From assembly GCF_000172555.1 (NCBI RefSeq), contig NZ_ABOX02000010.1, positions 124,001 through 188,000 on the forward strand: a DNA stretch of 64,000 nucleotides. Reading direction: 5' to 3'. The notes under the pieces were generated by a model, which was not told the origin of the DNA, searched no databases, and saw only the letters and a list, made by a program, of their open reading frames with translations. Both the position numbers and the translations under genes were made by a program. This stretch comes from Pedosphaera parvula Ellin514 (lineage in GTDB: Bacteria; Verrucomicrobiota; Verrucomicrobiia; Limisphaerales; Pedosphaeraceae). Shown here piece by piece: positions 39,880-48,605 of this stretch; position 1 is the stretch's first letter, and each line of letters opens with the position of its first letter.

Positions 39880-42072
39880 TCATGGATGACGCATCCGGAA
39901 AACTTTTCCCGCCGGATCAATCGTCAGCGTGACCGAATTATTGGTACCTACAACCGTCGGAACATTAGTGAGCGCACCCCATGAGGAAGGAACCGTCTGC
40001 ACGGATTGTTCCAGCTTGAAACCGGAAACATTGGTGGACCATTGCAACGTGACACTGTCCCCAGCCTGTGAACAGCTTAACTTCGGCGCCTCCGCCCCGC
40101 CCACCAGCGCGCTCCAACCGCCCCAAATATGACTGGGACCGCTTTGCTGGTTAAAGTATTCAGCAGTGCCAAAATTGTGAGTCAGGGCTGCCAACTGTCC
40201 ATCGGGCATCTGCACACCGGTAGTCGAACCAAATCCTGATCCCGCCACCGTCACCCAACCGCTCCAAGCCCCATTAACGGTTGCCTGCTGGTTCACCGTC
40301 ACTGCGCTATAATCCCCCGTCGCGAATACCGCCATGCGGCCGTCCGACAACAAAATCGGTTCCAACCGCGTCAAAACACTTCCTGCCAGGCTCGTCCAAC
40401 CGGACCACGCACCTTCCGGCGTCAGCTCCGAATTAATCCACGCTGCCGTCCCGCTCCCCACCGCGAACACTGCCAACCGGCCATCCGGCCGCGACAACAT
40501 CCTCGCATAATTAAAATTTGTTCCACCAATGCTCTGCCATCCATTCCAACTGCCATTGACCGTCGCCTGCGCATTGATCCACACGTCTGTGCTCCCCACC
40601 CCAAGCACCACCAGTCGATCGTCTAGCCTTTTCACCAGGTCAACATTCCAAAAATTACTCCCTCCCAAACTCACCCACCCACCCCAGCTTCCGTTCGTGG
40701 ATGATTGGGAATTAAGCCACATCGCTGTTCCATCTCCCACTGCCGCCCCAGCCAACCGCTGGTCGGAATAAATCACCCCCTTCACTTCGCTGAACGCCGG
40801 TCCCCCCAGATACGCCCACCCCATCCACGCACCGCCGGAACTCATCTCCGCATTCAGCCACACACGCGCATCACTCCCTATCCCGAGCACCGCCAGCCGG
40901 TCATCATTGTAACGAACGGTCGAAATCTTTTTGAAACCACTGCCGCCCAGGCTGCCCCACCCACTCCAACTCCCGGTACCCGGCAACCGAAAATTCCGTT
41001 GCACCACGCCGTTCGTAGGCACGGTGCACACCGCCAATCGGCCATCTGAAAGCAAGGTCGCACTCTCCAACGCCCGCTCTTCACCAGAAGGCGACGCCAC
41101 CGGCACTCCGGGAGGAATCGGCTGCCCCAGGTTCGGCGTGTCGTTTGCAAGCCAGGTAAATTTCTGCGCACGCACATCCCGGGTGAAACCCGCCCCTTGA
41201 TACTGCGCCGCATGGTAAATAATCCAATCCTCGGTCCCATCCAGGGAATGCGTAAAGCCACAATGACCCGGCGCATACACTGCGCCGTCGGCACCCACAT
41301 AAGTTTTAAAAATCGGGCTGGAATTCTTCGTCCACGAAGCCGCATTCAAATAATTACCATCCGTGTTCACCATCAATCCCAGGCAATAATTATCCGTCCA
41401 AGTCCCATTCGCTGAATAAACAATGCACGTCTTGCCGTTACGTTTGAGAATTTCCGGTCCCTCGTTCACGAATGTTGAATTCGGATACTCCCAGGAATAT
41501 GCGATCGTCGAAAGATTCACCCGCGGACCGCTGATGGTCCATGGATTGCTCATGGGAGCTATGTAAATATTTTGATTCCCATGCGTCGCCCCCGTCCAAC
41601 CCGACCATACCAGGTAGAGCGTCCCGTCGTCCTTTTCCAGCACAGTCCCGTCAATCGCCCAGCAATCTGAAGGATCAGCAATCTTTCCCTTAAGCGTGTA
41701 CGGCCCCAGCGGACTCGATGCTTCCGCCACGTACAGCCGGTGATTGGCATCCGTCCCGTCATCCGCCGCATAATAAATGTACCATTTCCCCTGGAGATAA
41801 TGCAGCTCCGGTGCCCACACGTTCTGGTTATAGGGAGCCGACGGCGTGAATACCGTCGTGGCCGTGGTGTTGCTAATCCCAATCGCCCCGGCTATCCGTC
41901 TCGTCTGTCGCACCTTTACCGAAGCACCGGTCGTTTGCGTGTAATAATAAAATCCATCCTTGGCCACCACCCACGGATCCGCCCCATTGCTCACAATGGG
42001 ATTAAAAAATGGCGCACCAAAAACACTCCCGGCCAGCCAGCAAAAAAGCACTAGGAGATATTTAAAATTCAT
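39880..42072 (-). CDS. Secreted GH43 glycosidase fused to a seven-repeat propeller
   Basis: The 730-residue product has a signal peptide (MNFKYLLVLFCWLAGSVFGA). The five-bladed GH43 domain (about 22-330) carries Asp32 (NGADPWVV), Asp141 (AIDGTV) and Glu204 (NEGPEI) as the base, pKa modulator and acid. This is the arabinanase/xylosidase type of inverting enzyme. After a Pro-rich linker come seven repeats of about 45 residues, each with W-(S/G/N)-GW-x-SLGG, resembling PLL-type lectin propellers. A short beta tail ends FRMRHP. Binding and cleavage of arabinan-type plant polysaccharide is inferred. Confidence 0.85.
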   Translation of the reverse strand: MNFKYLLVLFCWLAGSVFGAPFFNPIVSNGADPWVVAKDGFYYYTQTTGASVKVRQTRRIAGAIGISNTTATTVFTPSAPYNQNVWAPELHYLQGKWYIYYAADDGTDANHRLYVAEASSPLGPYTLKGKIADPSDCWAIDGTVLEKDDGTLYLVWSGWTGATHGNQNIYIAPMSNPWTISGPRVNLSTIAYSWEYPNSTFVNEGPEILKRNGKTCIVYSANGTWTDNYCLGLMVNTDGNYLNAASWTKNSSPIFKTYVGADGAVYAPGHCGFTHSLDGTEDWIIYHAAQYQGAGFTRDVRAQKFTWLANDTPNLGQPIPPGVPVASPSGEERALESATLLSDGRLAVCTVPTNGVVQRNFRLPGTGSWSGWGSLGGSGFKKISTVRYNDDRLAVLGIGSDARVWLNAEMSSGGAWMGWAYLGGPAFSEVKGVIYSDQRLAGAAVGDGTAMWLNSQSSTNGSWGGWVSLGGSNFWNVDLVKRLDDRLVVLGVGSTDVWINAQATVNGSWNGWQSIGGTNFNYARMLSRPDGRLAVFAVGSGTAAWINSELTPEGAWSGWTSLAGSVLTRLEPILLSDGRMAVFATGDYSAVTVNQQATVNGAWSGWVTVAGSGFGSTTGVQMPDGQLAALTHNFGTAEYFNQQSGPSHIWGGWSALVGGAEAPKLSCSQAGDSVTLQWSTNVSGFKLEQSVQTVPSSWGALTNVPTVVGTNNSVTLTIDPAGKVFRMRHP

Positions 42073-42200
42073 ACAAAATGTTTAACCTTGTGGGCATAAA
42101 ACCACCACCTCAAAAAATCGTCAGTCCATCTCTTACAGGGCTGACGAATCAAAAACCTCATAATTGGGATTCTATCATTAACACCGCGGCTTCAGCCATT

Positions 42201-42545
42201 AGTATCTACGCCAGTCGCAAAACTGCATGGCAACTCCCGATACAACTGATCCCTCCCGGTTAAGAACGTCCACGACGGCAACCTGCGCCATGGAGCCAAT
42301 TGAACCAATCATCGCGAACCGTGCTCCCTGTCTCCTTTCGCAAAACAGTTAACCACCCCTTGAAAATCAAACTCTCCAGACGCACTCCAACCCAACGCGC
42401 AATCTCCGAAGGTCCGTAGGACCGAAAGTTTATAGCCACAGGCAAAATAACGGACCCGCTTCGGCCCACGATTCCAAACAATTCAACACACGCAACCCGA
42501 AGCGGAACCCACCAACCCAATCCAGCGCATCCCCATTATCCTCGC
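42201..42545. repeat. Dispersed inverted-repeat element, copy B
   Basis: The left end AGTATCTACGCCAGTCGCAA (42201) matches the left terminal repeat of the 24218 element. The core from 42405 repeats the block order of 27871-28020: GGTCCGTAGGACC, CCGCTTCGGCCCACGATTCC, CAACCCGAAGCGG, CAGCGCATCCCC. A matching right terminal repeat was not found. Nothing else is visible in 42073-42604. Confidence 0.7.
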
Positions 42546-42604
42546 CAATTCTTTACACACCTCAACCCCTCGCCAGCCTCTACTCATGTACACTTCACCA
42601 AAGT

Positions 42605-43108
42605 TCAGGGTTCGCCTCCATTCTCCTTTTTTATCCCATCCACAAACCGCCTCGCCTCCATCTTGACTAACTCATTGAAATTTTCCGCCGTCGCCTTTTC
42701 GTAGGTATGTGGATAAACACCAGCCTCAATATTATCAAGTGCATCATCCAAATAAAGCCAGACCATAAATTCTGAACCATAATTGGTAGCGACACATATT
42801 CGATAAAGTTCTTTGAGCCCCACCTTTGCCTCCAAAGTTCCCGCGACAATCCGTTCCGCCAGATCACAGGCATACGCCCTAAACTTTCCTGCCTCATCAG
42901 GCTCCGGAATTCCCAATTCCCGTAAAACCTGACCAAAGTGTTCCTCAGCTTCAAAAATACTCCCCATGGGATCGAGCCCCGCCAAAATCCGCAGATGATA
43001 ACCATCCTTGCCTTGCACCAGTCTTTCCACCGCCCATTCGACATAGTCACGGGCATCAATGCGGTTCATCGTCCGCTTACCGAAAATAGTTGCAGTAGAA
43101 AACGACAT
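42605..43108 (-). CDS. Hypothetical protein
   Basis: The 167-residue soluble protein (ATG at 43106-43108; an alternative at 43069 gives MNRIDARDYVEWAVERLVQG) is not recognised. It looks mainly alpha-helical and acidic, with no signal peptide or membrane segment. Its stop is far from other minus-strand genes, and the next small gene (43258-43617) has the same strand, so they might form a pair. Confidence 0.65.
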   Translation of the reverse strand: MSFSTATIFGKRTMNRIDARDYVEWAVERLVQGKDGYHLRILAGLDPMGSIFEAEEHFGQVLRELGIPEPDEAGKFRAYACDLAERIVAGTLEAKVGLKELYRICVATNYGSEFMVWLYLDDALDNIEAGVYPHTYEKATAENFNELVKMEARRFVDGIKKENGGEP

Positions 43109-43257
43109 ATCACTCAATTCCTATTTAATGGCACCCTGAACTCTCCCCTGCATTCTCTGTCTCCCAATTCGCGCCCCTTCGCGAAATTCGCGGATAAAAT
43201 CCACTCCCCCAAACCGGTCTTGGGAGCCTTCACGCCCCCAAGACCATTACCCCAAAC

Positions 43258-43617
43258 TCAGGACAACACCAACGTCCCCTCACCGCTCACAATACTGCTC
43301 AAGGCCGATTGCGTCTCTCCCACCTTGATCTTCACCACGGCCTTCTTGTTTTCCACCGCGCGCAGAGCCTTGATCACATCCATCACCGTCATCGGCTTCG
43401 TCGTAATGCGCGTCTTCAACGCCGCAAACTCAGGAGCATCAGGCCAAAAAGCCGTGCCCGCCTCATCGATCACTTCCTGCCCCCACGGAAAATAATACAG
43501 CTTCGACTCCGGATTCAGATTATCCACGGCGACCACAAAGCCGTAGCTCACCTTCTTCTCTTCAGCAACCTTGCGGATCGTTTCATTGGTGATTTCAGAT
43601 ACTTTGATTTTCTTCAT
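43258..43617 (-). CDS. Hypothetical protein
   Basis: The 119-residue protein starts MKKIKVSEITNETIRKVAEE and is not recognised. It has a mixed alpha/beta composition and mentions no known motif; a Lys/Glu-rich helix opens it and a short beta stretch ends it (GEGTLVLS). No signal peptide. It lies 149 nt upstream of the previous hypothetical gene in transcription order. Confidence 0.6.
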   Translation of the reverse strand: MKKIKVSEITNETIRKVAEEKKVSYGFVVAVDNLNPESKLYYFPWGQEVIDEAGTAFWPDAPEFAALKTRITTKPMTVMDVIKALRAVENKKAVVKIKVGETQSALSSIVSGEGTLVLS

Positions 43618-43810
43618 GATTTACTTCGTTAATTTACAACTCAATTTTCAAGTTCACGGCGTACCCGCCGATAATTCATCAGGTTCATCCCCATCCGGTT
43701 CGCCCCGGCTTCCCATTTCGCGCGCAGGAGAGTATGCAGTCAGAATCCATTTTGCAACTTCAGCACAAACTTTTTTACCGAATTACCCATGCCACCAGAA
43801 AAACCGCCCC

Positions 43811-43887
43811 ACGCAACACGCAACACGCAACACGCAACACGCAACACGCAACACGCAACACGCAACACGCAACACGCAACACGCAAC
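43811..43887. repeat. Heptamer microsatellite, 11 copies of ACGCAAC
   Basis: ACGCAAC is repeated 11 times without error, just before the TIM-barrel gene at 43943. Short runs of the same heptamer appear at 45243-45259 (about two copies, right after a gene's stop) and, imperfect, at 53594-53612. Tract length is likely to vary. Nothing else was seen in 43618-43942. Confidence 0.95.
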
Positions 43888-43942
43888 ACTTTCCCTAAAT
43901 TCTTCCTTGCCCCCAGCCTCTCCAAGTAGTATCTACCGTACT

Positions 43943-44839
43943 ATGAACTCCCCGATCTCCCGCCGCTCCGCTATAACCAAACTCGCCGGCACCGCCGCCA
44001 GCATCGCGGCCGCTGCCGCCCTGTCGCAACGCCTCACCGCCGCCGACAACGCCGTCGCTGCCGCCGCACCAGATCTCAAAGGCCACATCAATCATTCCGT
44101 CTGCGCCTGGTGTTACAAGGATGTTCCCCTCGAGGAACTCTGCAAATCCGGCAAGGAAATGGGCCTTCAATCCGTCGAACTCCTCGAAATCAAGGACATT
44201 CCCACCCTCAAAAAGCACGACCTTATCTGCGCCATGGTCAGCGGTGTTCCCGGCGGCATCACCAGCGGCTTAAATCGCCTCGAAAACCACGACAAGATCG
44301 TCACCTACTTTGAAGAAAACCTCCCCAAGGTAGCCGAAGCCGGTTTTCCGAACATGATCTGCTTCTCAGGCAACCGCAAAGGCATGAGCGACGAACAAGG
44401 TCTCGAAAACTGCGCCATGGGCCTCAAACGCATCATGAGCGCTGCCGAAAAGCATAAAGTCACCCTCTGCATGGAATTGCTGAACAGCAAGGTCAATCAC
44501 CACGATTACATGTGCGACCTCAGCAAGTGGGGCGTTGAACTCTGCAAAAAAGTCGGCTCCGACCGCTTCAAACTCCTTTACGACATCTACCACATGCAAA
44601 TCATGGAAGGCGATGTCATCCACACCATCAAGGATAACCACCAATACTTCGGCCACTACCACACCGGCGGCGTTCCCGGACGCCACGAGATCGACGACTC
44701 CCAGGAGCTCTATTATCCCGCCATCATGAAAGCCATCATCGAGACCGGCTTCAAAGGCCACGTCGCCCAGGAATTCATCCCCGCCCGCCAGGACGTCCTC
44801 GCCTCCCTCAAACAAGGCGTCCAGATCTGCGACGTCTGA
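43943..44839 (+). CDS. Tat-exported TIM-barrel isomerase (hydroxypyruvate isomerase-like)
   Basis: The 298-residue product starts at ATG 43943 with a twin-arginine signal (SRRSAITKLAGTAASIAAAA, cleaved near LTAADN). The mature part is an AP-endonuclease-2-type TIM barrel like hydroxypyruvate isomerase and sugar epimerases, with metal-site candidates in CMELLNSKVNHHDYM, LYDIYHMQIMEGD and GHYHTGGVPGRHE and a late Glu in QEFIPARQD. An aldose/ketose isomerisation outside the cytoplasm is inferred; the substrate is unknown. Confidence 0.85.
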   Translation: MNSPISRRSAITKLAGTAASIAAAAALSQRLTAADNAVAAAAPDLKGHINHSVCAWCYKDVPLEELCKSGKEMGLQSVELLEIKDIPTLKKHDLICAMVSGVPGGITSGLNRLENHDKIVTYFEENLPKVAEAGFPNMICFSGNRKGMSDEQGLENCAMGLKRIMSAAEKHKVTLCMELLNSKVNHHDYMCDLSKWGVELCKKVGSDRFKLLYDIYHMQIMEGDVIHTIKDNHQYFGHYHTGGVPGRHEIDDSQELYYPAIMKAIIETGFKGHVAQEFIPARQDVLASLKQGVQICDV

Positions 44840-44895
44840 TTGTCCCTGCCTGGAACAACTTTCGATTAGACCGTACTCCAAAAAGAATGTCAAAA

Positions 44896-44927
44896 AAGGG
44901 TTGTGCTCTGATGGGAACTCAACCCTT
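44896..44927 (+). other. Hairpin after the TIM-barrel gene
   Basis: AAGGGTTG (44896-44903) pairs with CAACCCTT (44920-44927) across a 16-nt loop, 57 nt after the stop. No T-run follows, so it is only terminator-like. Confidence 0.35.
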
Positions 44928-44978
44928 AATGGCAATCCGCACCATCATGCCCAATCAACCATGCGCTGCCAGACGTGG

Positions 44979-45030
44979 TCACCCTCTCCCTTTGCGCATG
45001 GGAGAGGGCGGGGTGAGGGAAGATGCGCCC
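44979..45030. repeat. REP-like palindrome, copy 1
   Basis: TCACCCTCTCCC, a short loop and GGGAGAGGG form a 9-bp stem and run on into CGGGGTGAGGGA.GATGCGCCC. The same sequence recurs at 51658-51710. Such CCCTCTCCC/GGGAGAGGG elements are widespread intergenic repeats in bacteria. I see no gene in 44840-45258. Confidence 0.85.
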
Positions 45031-45258
45031 GGACTCCGCGCCGCCTCGGGTGACTCCCACGCCCCCCAACCCATGAGGCGGCCAACAGCTCGCTCCCTTT
45101 CCGACATTCATTTTGAGAAATGTTATAACAGCGGCACGGCCACACCGCGTCGCTGTTTCTTTTATCGAAAGCAAAGCTAGCTCCGCTCAAGCCTTGCCCA
45201 CCAGAACTCTAAAATCATTTCACCCGCACTGCCGCGAACCAACACGCAACACGCAACA

Positions 45259-46599
45259 CTAATCCCCCATCACCGGCTCCGCCAAAAACTCCACCTCCCA
45301 ACTCTTCGTAAACGCAAACGTCACATCCAAACTTTTCGCATCCTTCGGAATCTGAACTCCAAACGCGTAATTTATCTCCCTCAATGTTGCCCCTCGCCCT
45401 CCCGTGCTTCCCACGCTGAAAACACCCCGTACTTCCACCTTTCTTCCTTGATCATCCTTCACCTCGATTAGTTTCAGATGCGTGTCTGACATCGAACTTG
45501 GCGCAACCACGTGCAGACCGGTTTCACGCGGAAATTCAATCCAGTCCTCCGGCACCTTCGCCCCGGCAGCGCTCACCCCTTGAAAACCGATTTCCGCACC
45601 GTAAATATTTGTTTGCGCCTGAAACTTCACAATCCCCTTTTCACCGGGAACCGGCACACCCTTGATCGTCCAAAGCTCCTCCGCCGGATAATCCTCCGAC
45701 CGTGTCACCTGCACTTTCAACTTCCACGCCGGCTCATCCAGCCACAATGCTCCTGGAAAAAAATAATACTGTTGCTGCCCCTTCCACGAACTGTTGGAAC
45801 TTTCCCCCTCGCGAAACTCCCCATTCGGAGAAACTGCCTCAATCCCCGTAACCTGCCATTTCTTCGTTACTTCCCCCTTATCCTTTAATTCGAATACCGC
45901 GAGGGTATACGCCTTGGCATTTTTCTCCTTGCCTATTCCCGCTTCAAGTCCGGTCAATCCAGTTTTCAATCTGACCAGTGTGACCTCCAATTCATTCGTT
46001 TTTCGGGTCGCCGGCAACGCCTCCGCCTTCCATGCCACACCAGGCTTTCGCGATTTGTTGGGAATCTTAAACTCCCCCACCGGCTCCAGATGACTTCCCA
46101 GGGTTCTATAAATCCGAACTCCAATTTCCTTCGACGTCCGTGGAATCTGCCTTAACTCCCAACCTGTGAGCGTCTTTCCATTTGGTAACGAATACGAGTC
46201 ATCGGGACCATACTGCACTTGTCCCTCCAATCCATTATCATCCGCCGTCGCCAGATACACCGACATCCCCGGTATGGTGCTATTTTTCGCCGTATTATCC
46301 TGCCACAACCAGACGACAACCGCATTCGAACCACTCGGTCTGTGCGATGCAATTCTTGAACCCAATCCCGCCTGCCACTTCGACGGCAGTAAGGCCGCCG
46401 CATAATCCTGCCAGCGGTTATCGTACCGCAGCTTATGCTTCGCTCCGTATGTCACCCCTGCCAGCGACATCACCGAGCCATCCGGCAAACTCCACGTCGG
46501 CACCGGTTTAGGCTCGCGCGTTACCAGCCAACCAATCGCCACAACCAGGGCAACCGTGAACAACATGCTCAGTATCCTGAGCTTCAACCTCGGTATCAT
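45259..46599 (-). CDS. Hypothetical membrane-anchored protein
   Basis: The 446-residue product begins with a signal anchor (about 7-25, ILSMLFTVALVVAIGWLVT) and is then rich in beta-strand-forming and charged residues with no cysteine pair or catalytic motif I can name. It looks like an exported beta-sandwich protein (segments such as VPVPGEKGIVKFQAQTNIYG). No family is recognised. It lies 20 nt after the next minus-strand gene and may be in its operon. Confidence 0.7.
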   Translation of the reverse strand: MIPRLKLRILSMLFTVALVVAIGWLVTREPKPVPTWSLPDGSVMSLAGVTYGAKHKLRYDNRWQDYAAALLPSKWQAGLGSRIASHRPSGSNAVVVWLWQDNTAKNSTIPGMSVYLATADDNGLEGQVQYGPDDSYSLPNGKTLTGWELRQIPRTSKEIGVRIYRTLGSHLEPVGEFKIPNKSRKPGVAWKAEALPATRKTNELEVTLVRLKTGLTGLEAGIGKEKNAKAYTLAVFELKDKGEVTKKWQVTGIEAVSPNGEFREGESSNSSWKGQQQYYFFPGALWLDEPAWKLKVQVTRSEDYPAEELWTIKGVPVPGEKGIVKFQAQTNIYGAEIGFQGVSAAGAKVPEDWIEFPRETGLHVVAPSSMSDTHLKLIEVKDDQGRKVEVRGVFSVGSTGGRGATLREINYAFGVQIPKDAKSLDVTFAFTKSWEVEFLAEPVMGD

Positions 46600-46619
46600 T
46601 ACAACAAATTCAGTGCCGG

Positions 46620-47732
46620 CTAGCGCAATCCCAGCCCAAGCACTTCTTTACAATACTTCAAACTCCGCTCCAACTCACTCTTTTGATATTCCTGCTCTGC
46701 CGTTTTGTCGGCTGAATGATGTGGCTCAATGGCATGCCCACGCTTCGCCATCATCAAAAACTTCGCGAAATCATTCGCCCTGGCCTTCGGATACTGCTGC
46801 CAAAACTCCTGCTTCAAATAAGCATACTCCTTTGAAAATCCTGAAATGATCTCCAAATGCGCCGGCACACCGGGACAGACCTCCCCAAACTTTTTAAAAT
46901 AAACTTTCCAATCGACTAATCCCTCACCGGTCCCCGTCCACTGCACCTTCGCACCATCCGCGTACTCCCAAACCATTGAATCTCGCAATCCGGTCGACAA
47001 CACATACGGCGCCAAAATCTTCAAACTCTCCATCGGATCTTCCAGCGTCCAGGTCGCATTCCCGGCATCCAGCGTCGCCCCGACATATTCCTTCCCTGCT
47101 TCCTCGATCAAATTCACCAGTTCCCACGCCTGCATGTCACCTGCATGATTCTCGATCGCAATCTTCACCCCGGCATCCATCGCCCGGCTCCGCCCCGCCT
47201 TGCACACCTTCACCGTGTCCTTGATGCGCGCCTCAATCCCGCCTTCGGTCTTGCGATCATCCTGCATCCCCAAGATCACCCGCAATACTGGCGACCCCAA
47301 AGTCTGCGCCACTCGAATCCCCAATGCCAGGTGCTCATCCGCCGTTCCCCATTTATTTTTAAAGAACTTCGAAGTCGGACAAATGCTCCACGTTCCCGCA
47401 TGAATCTGCACTCCCACATCCTTCGCCTTCGCCCTCACATCCTTCAAATACGACTCGCTGAAATTCTCATACGCATCCAAATCAGAAATCAAAATGGAAT
47501 CCAATTTCAACGATGCCGCATAATCCAGCAACTCGGGTGCCTTCCATCCCATCGCCCGGATGGAAAAGTTGTCAAAACCCAGCTTGATCCCCGTTTTGGC
47601 TCCGCTGGGAGTTTGACTCTCCGCTTCAGCAGTCCCCACCAAAGCTATTCCAGCGCTTGCCGTGGCCACAGTTTTAATAAAAGTGCGTCGATCAGAATTA
47701 TAATTATTCGTTTCCATAGGAGGTCGCGTCAT
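46620..47732 (-). CDS. Tat-exported TIM-barrel sugar epimerase-like protein
   Basis: The 370-residue product has a twin-arginine signal ([20 protein letters not shown], cleaved near AEAESQ) and an AP-endonuclease-2-like TIM barrel with [37 protein letters not shown] and [14 protein letters not shown] as metal-site regions. It resembles sugar phosphate isomerase/epimerase proteins. Two starts are possible, ATG 47732 and ATG 47717. It is distinct from the 43943 protein but of the same kind. The membrane protein gene follows after 20 nt. Confidence 0.82.
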   Translation of the reverse strand: MTRPPMETNNYNSDRRTFIKTVATASAGIALVGTAEAESQTPSGAKTGIKLGFDNFSIRAMGWKAPELLDYAASLKLDSILISDLDAYENFSESYLKDVRAKAKDVGVQIHAGTWSICPTSKFFKNKWGTADEHLALGIRVAQTLGSPVLRVILGMQDDRKTEGGIEARIKDTVKVCKAGRSRAMDAGVKIAIENHAGDMQAWELVNLIEEAGKEYVGATLDAGNATWTLEDPMESLKILAPYVLSTGLRDSMVWEYADGAKVQWTGTGEGLVDWKVYFKKFGEVCPGVPAHLEIISGFSKEYAYLKQEFWQQYPKARANDFAKFLMMAKRGHAIEPHHSADKTAEQEYQKSELERSLKYCKEVLGLGLR

Positions 47733-47768
47733 TGACTTTTAAGCAAAATTCTCTTTACTGACGAGCAA

Positions 47769-48605
47769 ATGTTTTCTGTGCCAACGTTCACTGGCCCGGT
47801 TGAATTCACCCCCAGCTTTTCTCCCCGCCCGCAAATCAGCCATGTGGTCTTCGATTTCGATGGCACGCTCTCCTGGCTGCGCCACGGTTGGCCGGAACTC
47901 ATGTATCAACTTTTCCGCCCGCTTTACCCCACTATTCCAGGCGAAACCGAAGCTACCATCCATAATTTTCTGCTCGGTGAAATTCTCTCGCTCAACGGCA
48001 AGCCTACCATCTTCCAGACCAACCGCTTCGCCGAACTCGTCCACGCTCGCGGTGCCCAATCTCCTTCTCCCGAAGCCCTCTTGCACGACTATCAATCCCG
48101 CCTCGACCAGATCATCGCAGAGCGCACCAACCTCATTTTGACTGGCCGCGCCTCGAAGGATGATTTTGTCGTCTTCGGCGCGCGCAAGTTCCTCGACCAA
48201 CTCCACGCACAAGGCATCAAGCTCATCATCCTCAGCGGCACCATCGAACACCGCGTCAAGGAGGAAGCCGCCTTGCTCAACCTGGCTCACTATTTCGGTC
48301 AACACATTTACGGCAGCCGCCCGGATTCCAACGAACTCTCCAAGCGCATTGTCCTCGACCGCCTCCTGCGCGACGAAAAAATCGAAGGCCACCACCTCCT
48401 TTCCTTCGGCGATGGTCCCGTGGAAATCTTCCACACCCGCGAACTTGGCGGTTTGGCGGTTGCGGTAGCCAGCGATGAGGACGATAATGGTTCAGGCAAA
48501 ATGGACCCCCACAAACGCCAGCAACTCCTCAAAGCGGGAGCCGACGTCGTCATTCCGGACTATCGGGATGCCGCCACACTGCTCAAAATGATTCTCCAGC
48601 GATGA
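47769..48605 (+). CDS. HAD-family phosphatase
   Basis: The 278-residue product has the HAD nucleophile motif VVFDFDGTLSWLRHGW (Asp29 and Asp31), a helical cap (about 35-120), motif II in IILSGTIEH and motif IV in LLSFGDGPVEI. It would dephosphorylate a small phosphorylated metabolite; the cap points to a phosphosugar. It begins a tight three-gene operon: its stop overlaps the next gene's ATG by 4 nt. Confidence 0.85.
   Translation: MFSVPTFTGPVEFTPSFSPRPQISHVVFDFDGTLSWLRHGWPELMYQLFRPLYPTIPGETEATIHNFLLGEILSLNGKPTIFQTNRFAELVHARGAQSPSPEALLHDYQSRLDQIIAERTNLILTGRASKDDFVVFGARKFLDQLHAQGIKLIILSGTIEHRVKEEAALLNLAHYFGQHIYGSRPDSNELSKRIVLDRLLRDEKIEGHHLLSFGDGPVEIFHTRELGGLAVAVASDEDDNGSGKMDPHKRQQLLKAGADVVIPDYRDAATLLKMILQR

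Noticed and set aside
43571-43942. Upstream extension of the TIM-barrel gene through the heptamer repeats
   Set aside because: The extension codes a repeated TRNTQHA peptide and lacks the Tat leader at its start; ATG 43943 begins directly with a good leader.
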